Assembly: GCF_041262565.1 (NCBI RefSeq)
Contig: NZ_JBGCCJ010000001.1
Coordinates: forward strand, 1,240,001 to 1,304,000
Origin: Leifsonia sp. EB41
GTDB lineage: Bacteria > Actinomycetota > Actinomycetes > Actinomycetales > Microbacteriaceae
DNA: 64,000 nt
Reading direction: 5' to 3'
The stretch's first letter is position 1; each line of letters starts with the position of its first letter. The notes beneath the pieces were generated by a model. The model saw only the letters and a program-made list of their open reading frames with translations. It did no database searches and was not told where the DNA came from. Made by a program: the position numbers and the translations under genes. This document shows positions 61,910 through 64,000 of this stretch, piece after piece.

Positions 61910-62815
61910 GTGACGGACATCCCCCCGGGAGCGCACATGGAGGCCGAGCTGCGGTCGCAGCCGGAGACCTGGGCCCGCGCGGCCGCCCTCCGCGAGGAGC
62001 AGTCGCTGCTCCCCGCGTCCGGCGAGCGCATCGCGGTCGTCGGCTGCGGCACCTCGTGGTTCATGGCGCAGTCGTACGCCGTGCTGCGCGAATCCGCCGG
62101 CCACGGCCTCACCGACGCGTACGCGGCCTCGGAGGCGGTGATCGATCGCGACTACGACGCGATCGTCGCGATCAGCCGCTCCGGCACGACGACCGAGGTC
62201 ATCGAGCTGGTCGACGGACTGCGGGGCCGATCGCGCCGGCCGCGGACGATCGCGGTCGTCGGCGCGGCGGGAACGCCGCTGCCCGACCTCGTGGACGACA
62301 CCGTGCTGCTGCCCTTCGCCGACGAGACCTCCGTGGTGCAGACGCGTTTCGCGACGACGGCGCTGGCGCTGATGCGCGCCTCCCTCGGCCACGACCTGGG
62401 CTCCGCCATCGAGCAGGCCGCCGCCGCGATCGACGAAGACCTCGACGACGCGCTCGTCTCGGCCGACCAGTACAGCTTCCTTGGCTCCGGCTGGACCGTC
62501 GGCCTCGCGCACGAGGCCGCCCTCAAGATGCGCGAGGCGTCGCAGTCGTGGACGGAGTCCTACCCGGCGAAGGAGTACCGGCACGGCCCGATCGCGATCG
62601 CGGCTCCCGGCCGGGTCACCTGGATGCTGGGCGAGGCCCCTGCCGGCCTCGCGCACGACGTCGCCGCCACTGGCGCGCGGTACGAGGACGCGCCGATCGA
62701 CGGCCTCGCCGACCTGGTCCGCGCGCAGCGAGTCGCCCTGGAGCGCGCCAGGCGCGCCGGACTCGAGCCCGACCGTCCCCGTAACCTGACCCGCTCTGTC
62801 ATCCTGGCCTCGTGA
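61910..62815 (+). CDS. SIS-domain sugar isomerase/deaminase-like protein
   Basis: A 301-residue protein with two SIS domains (IAVVGCGTSWFMAQSYAVLRES and FLGSGWTVGLAHEAALKMREAS), the fold of the GlmS isomerase half and of AgaS-type amino sugar deaminase/isomerases. GTSW in the first and HGPIAI near the end resemble the GlmS/AgaS catalytic neighbourhood (EYRHGP). It has no glutaminase domain. It begins at GTG with CAGGAGC upstream and overlaps the ROK gene by 4 nt. A role in amino sugar phosphate metabolism is inferred. Confidence 0.85.
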   Translation: MTDIPPGAHMEAELRSQPETWARAAALREEQSLLPASGERIAVVGCGTSWFMAQSYAVLRESAGHGLTDAYAASEAVIDRDYDAIVAISRSGTTTEVIELVDGLRGRSRRPRTIAVVGAAGTPLPDLVDDTVLLPFADETSVVQTRFATTALALMRASLGHDLGSAIEQAAAAIDEDLDDALVSADQYSFLGSGWTVGLAHEAALKMREASQSWTESYPAKEYRHGPIAIAAPGRVTWMLGEAPAGLAHDVAATGARYEDAPIDGLADLVRAQRVALERARRAGLEPDRPRNLTRSVILAS

Positions 62816-63786
62816 ACGCGCACGCTTCCACCGACGACCGGCTCGGCTCCGGGGTCGCGGTGCTCGCCTTCGACGTCGGCGGCACCGATCTGAAGGCCGC
62901 CCTGGTGGACTCCGCCGGCCGCATCGTCGAGCTGATCCGCCGCCCCACCCCGCTCGACGGCGAGCGCACAGGCGAGGCCGTCATCGCCGCGACCGCGGAG
63001 CTGGCCTCCGGCTTTCGGCGCGCACATCCCGAGGTGGTCCCCGTCGCGGCGGGACTCGTCGTTCCCGGGCACGTGGACGAGGAGACCGGGGTCGGCGTGT
63101 ACTCGGAGAACCTCGGCTGGCACGACTTCCCGTTCAGGGACCGCGCCACGGAGGCGTATGGGATGCCGGTGTCGTTCAGTCACGACGTGCGCGCCGCGGG
63201 CGAGGCGGAGTACCGGCTGGGCGCCGCCGCGGGCTTCCGCGACGTCGTCGTGATGGCGATCGGCACCGGGATCGCCGGCGCCATCTTCATCGACGGCACG
63301 CTGTTCACCGGCGGCGGCATGGCCGGCGAGATGGGCCACTCCCGGGTCGCCGAAGGCCCCGACTGCGCCTGCGGCGGCCGCGGCTGCCTGGAGGCCGTGG
63401 CCTCCGCCGCGGCGATCGCGCGCCGCTACACGGCGATCAGCGGCGTCCCGGTGGCCGGGTCGCGGGAGGTGCTGGAGCGGGCGCGCGCCGGCGATCCCGC
63501 CGCGCAACGGATCTGGGACTCCGCCCTCGACGCCCTCGCGCTCGACCTGTCGCACACCGTCGCACTGCTCGCCCCGGAGGCCATCGTGATCGGCGGCGGC
63601 CTCGCGCAGGCCGGCGACGAGCTCTTCGTGCCGCTGGCCCGGCGCCTCGACGCCATCCTCACCATCCACCGGCGGCCGCTGCTGATCCCGGCGCACATCG
63701 GCGAGGACGCCGGCGTGATCGGCGCCGCCCTGCGGGCACGGGAGTTCCTGACACCGGCGGCCGATGCCCTGAAGGCCGTTCGATGA
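62812..63786 (+). CDS. ROK-family sugar kinase
   Basis: A 324-residue ROK protein. The ATP-binding FDVGGTDLKAALVD is at the start, IGTGIAGAIFIDG in the middle, and the ROK zinc signature CACGGRGCLE (C-x-C-x4-C-like) near 183-193. There is no HTH, so it is a kinase rather than a regulator, probably for glucose, N-acetylglucosamine or a related hexose. GTG start overlaps the SIS gene (GTGA); the stop overlaps the next gene (ATGA). Confidence 0.9.
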   Translation: MNAHASTDDRLGSGVAVLAFDVGGTDLKAALVDSAGRIVELIRRPTPLDGERTGEAVIAATAELASGFRRAHPEVVPVAAGLVVPGHVDEETGVGVYSENLGWHDFPFRDRATEAYGMPVSFSHDVRAAGEAEYRLGAAAGFRDVVVMAIGTGIAGAIFIDGTLFTGGGMAGEMGHSRVAEGPDCACGGRGCLEAVASAAAIARRYTAISGVPVAGSREVLERARAGDPAAQRIWDSALDALALDLSHTVALLAPEAIVIGGGLAQAGDELFVPLARRLDAILTIHRRPLLIPAHIGEDAGVIGAALRAREFLTPAADALKAVR

Positions 63787-64000
63787 TCCTCACCGTCACC
63801 CCGAATCCCGCGATCGACCTCACCTATCGCGTCGCGGCGCTGGAGCCGGGCGAGACGCACCGGGTCGCGCCTCCCGCGGCCCGCGCGGGCGGCAAGGGCC
63901 TGAACGTCGCTCGGGTGATCGCACAGACCGGCGGCGCGTCGTTCGTCCTGACCACGGCGGGCGGCGCGTCCGGGCTGCGGCTGGCCGACGACCTGGAGGC
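63783..64000 (+). CDS. PfkB-family sugar-phosphate kinase, N-terminal part
   Basis: The first 72 codons are in the window and read ILTVTPNPAIDLTYRVAAL then a GGKGLNVARVIAQTGG motif, the N-terminal signature of 1-phosphofructokinase/tagatose-6-phosphate kinase (FruK/LacC) proteins. Together with SIS and ROK genes it suggests a route in which an imported (amino) sugar is phosphorylated, isomerised and phosphorylated again before aldol cleavage. The rest lies beyond the window. Confidence 0.85.
   Translation, partial: MILTVTPNPAIDLTYRVAALEPGETHRVAPPAARAGGKGLNVARVIAQTGGASFVLTTAGGASGLRLADDLE

Overview
The window is GC-rich chromosomal DNA from an actinobacterium, most likely a member of the Microbacteriaceae related to Leifsonia. 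This rests on protein families and gene order, not on a database search: carD-ispDF-cysS-rlmB, a divergent lpqE-like lipoprotein, senX3-regX3 opposite phoU, glnR beside ppk and a mutT1-type gene, sigK-rskA, frequent GTG/TTG starts, and many 1-8 nt start/stop overlaps.

Region by region. 1-4.5 kb: housekeeping block on the minus strand (carD, ispDF, a SnoaL-like gene, cysS, rlmB start) with an lpqE-like lipoprotein facing away. 4.5-21.9 kb: phosphate region containing senX3-regX3, phoU, glnR, ppk, a NUDIX/phosphatase fusion and pstSCAB. Three sets of 11-nt direct repeats resembling PHO boxes precede phoU, ppk and pstS, so these genes look like one RegX3 regulon. gpmA, a methyltransferase, ygfZ, a nitrobindin-like protein and two small membrane proteins lie between them. 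21.9-24.1 kb: rskA-sigK and a conserved unknown.

24.17-31.0 kb: a decayed genomic island next to tRNA-Lys(TTT). It holds an integrase remnant, several unknown or membrane proteins, a YefM-YoeB toxin-antitoxin pair with its palindromic operator, and an intact-looking 1.8-kb IS481-like element with 15-bp target duplications, near-identical ends and a small extra membrane ORF. A degenerate copy of a tRNA-Lys 3' half marks the right side.

31-50 kb: surface and membrane genes (repeat-rich secreted protein, PH-like membrane proteins, a frameshifted trypsin-like protease with PDZ domain, ClC channel, Ca2+/H+ antiporter), a TetR/short-chain dehydrogenase pair with two operator-like sites, a galactose (Leloir) cluster (galM, DeoR regulator, galT, galK), then a metallo-hydrolase, gamma-carbonic anhydrase-like protein, YbaK, folD and glyA. 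glyA is preceded by a leader that matches the ZTP (pfl) riboswitch and ends in a U-tract terminator. 50-64 kb: GH20 hexosaminidase, an LAxTG wall-anchored protein, a DUF4012 protein, a large LuxR-type regulator, a mannosyltransferase-like protein, and a sugar locus in which a binding protein and two permeases diverge from SIS isomerase, ROK kinase and PfkB kinase genes.

The least explained items are a two-copy ~66-bp intergenic repeat (7.27 and 48.69 kb), a long hairpin between convergent stops at 47.2 kb, the IS element with its passenger ORF, and the unknown genes of the tRNA-Lys island. I saw no CRISPR array, no rRNA and no replication origin.
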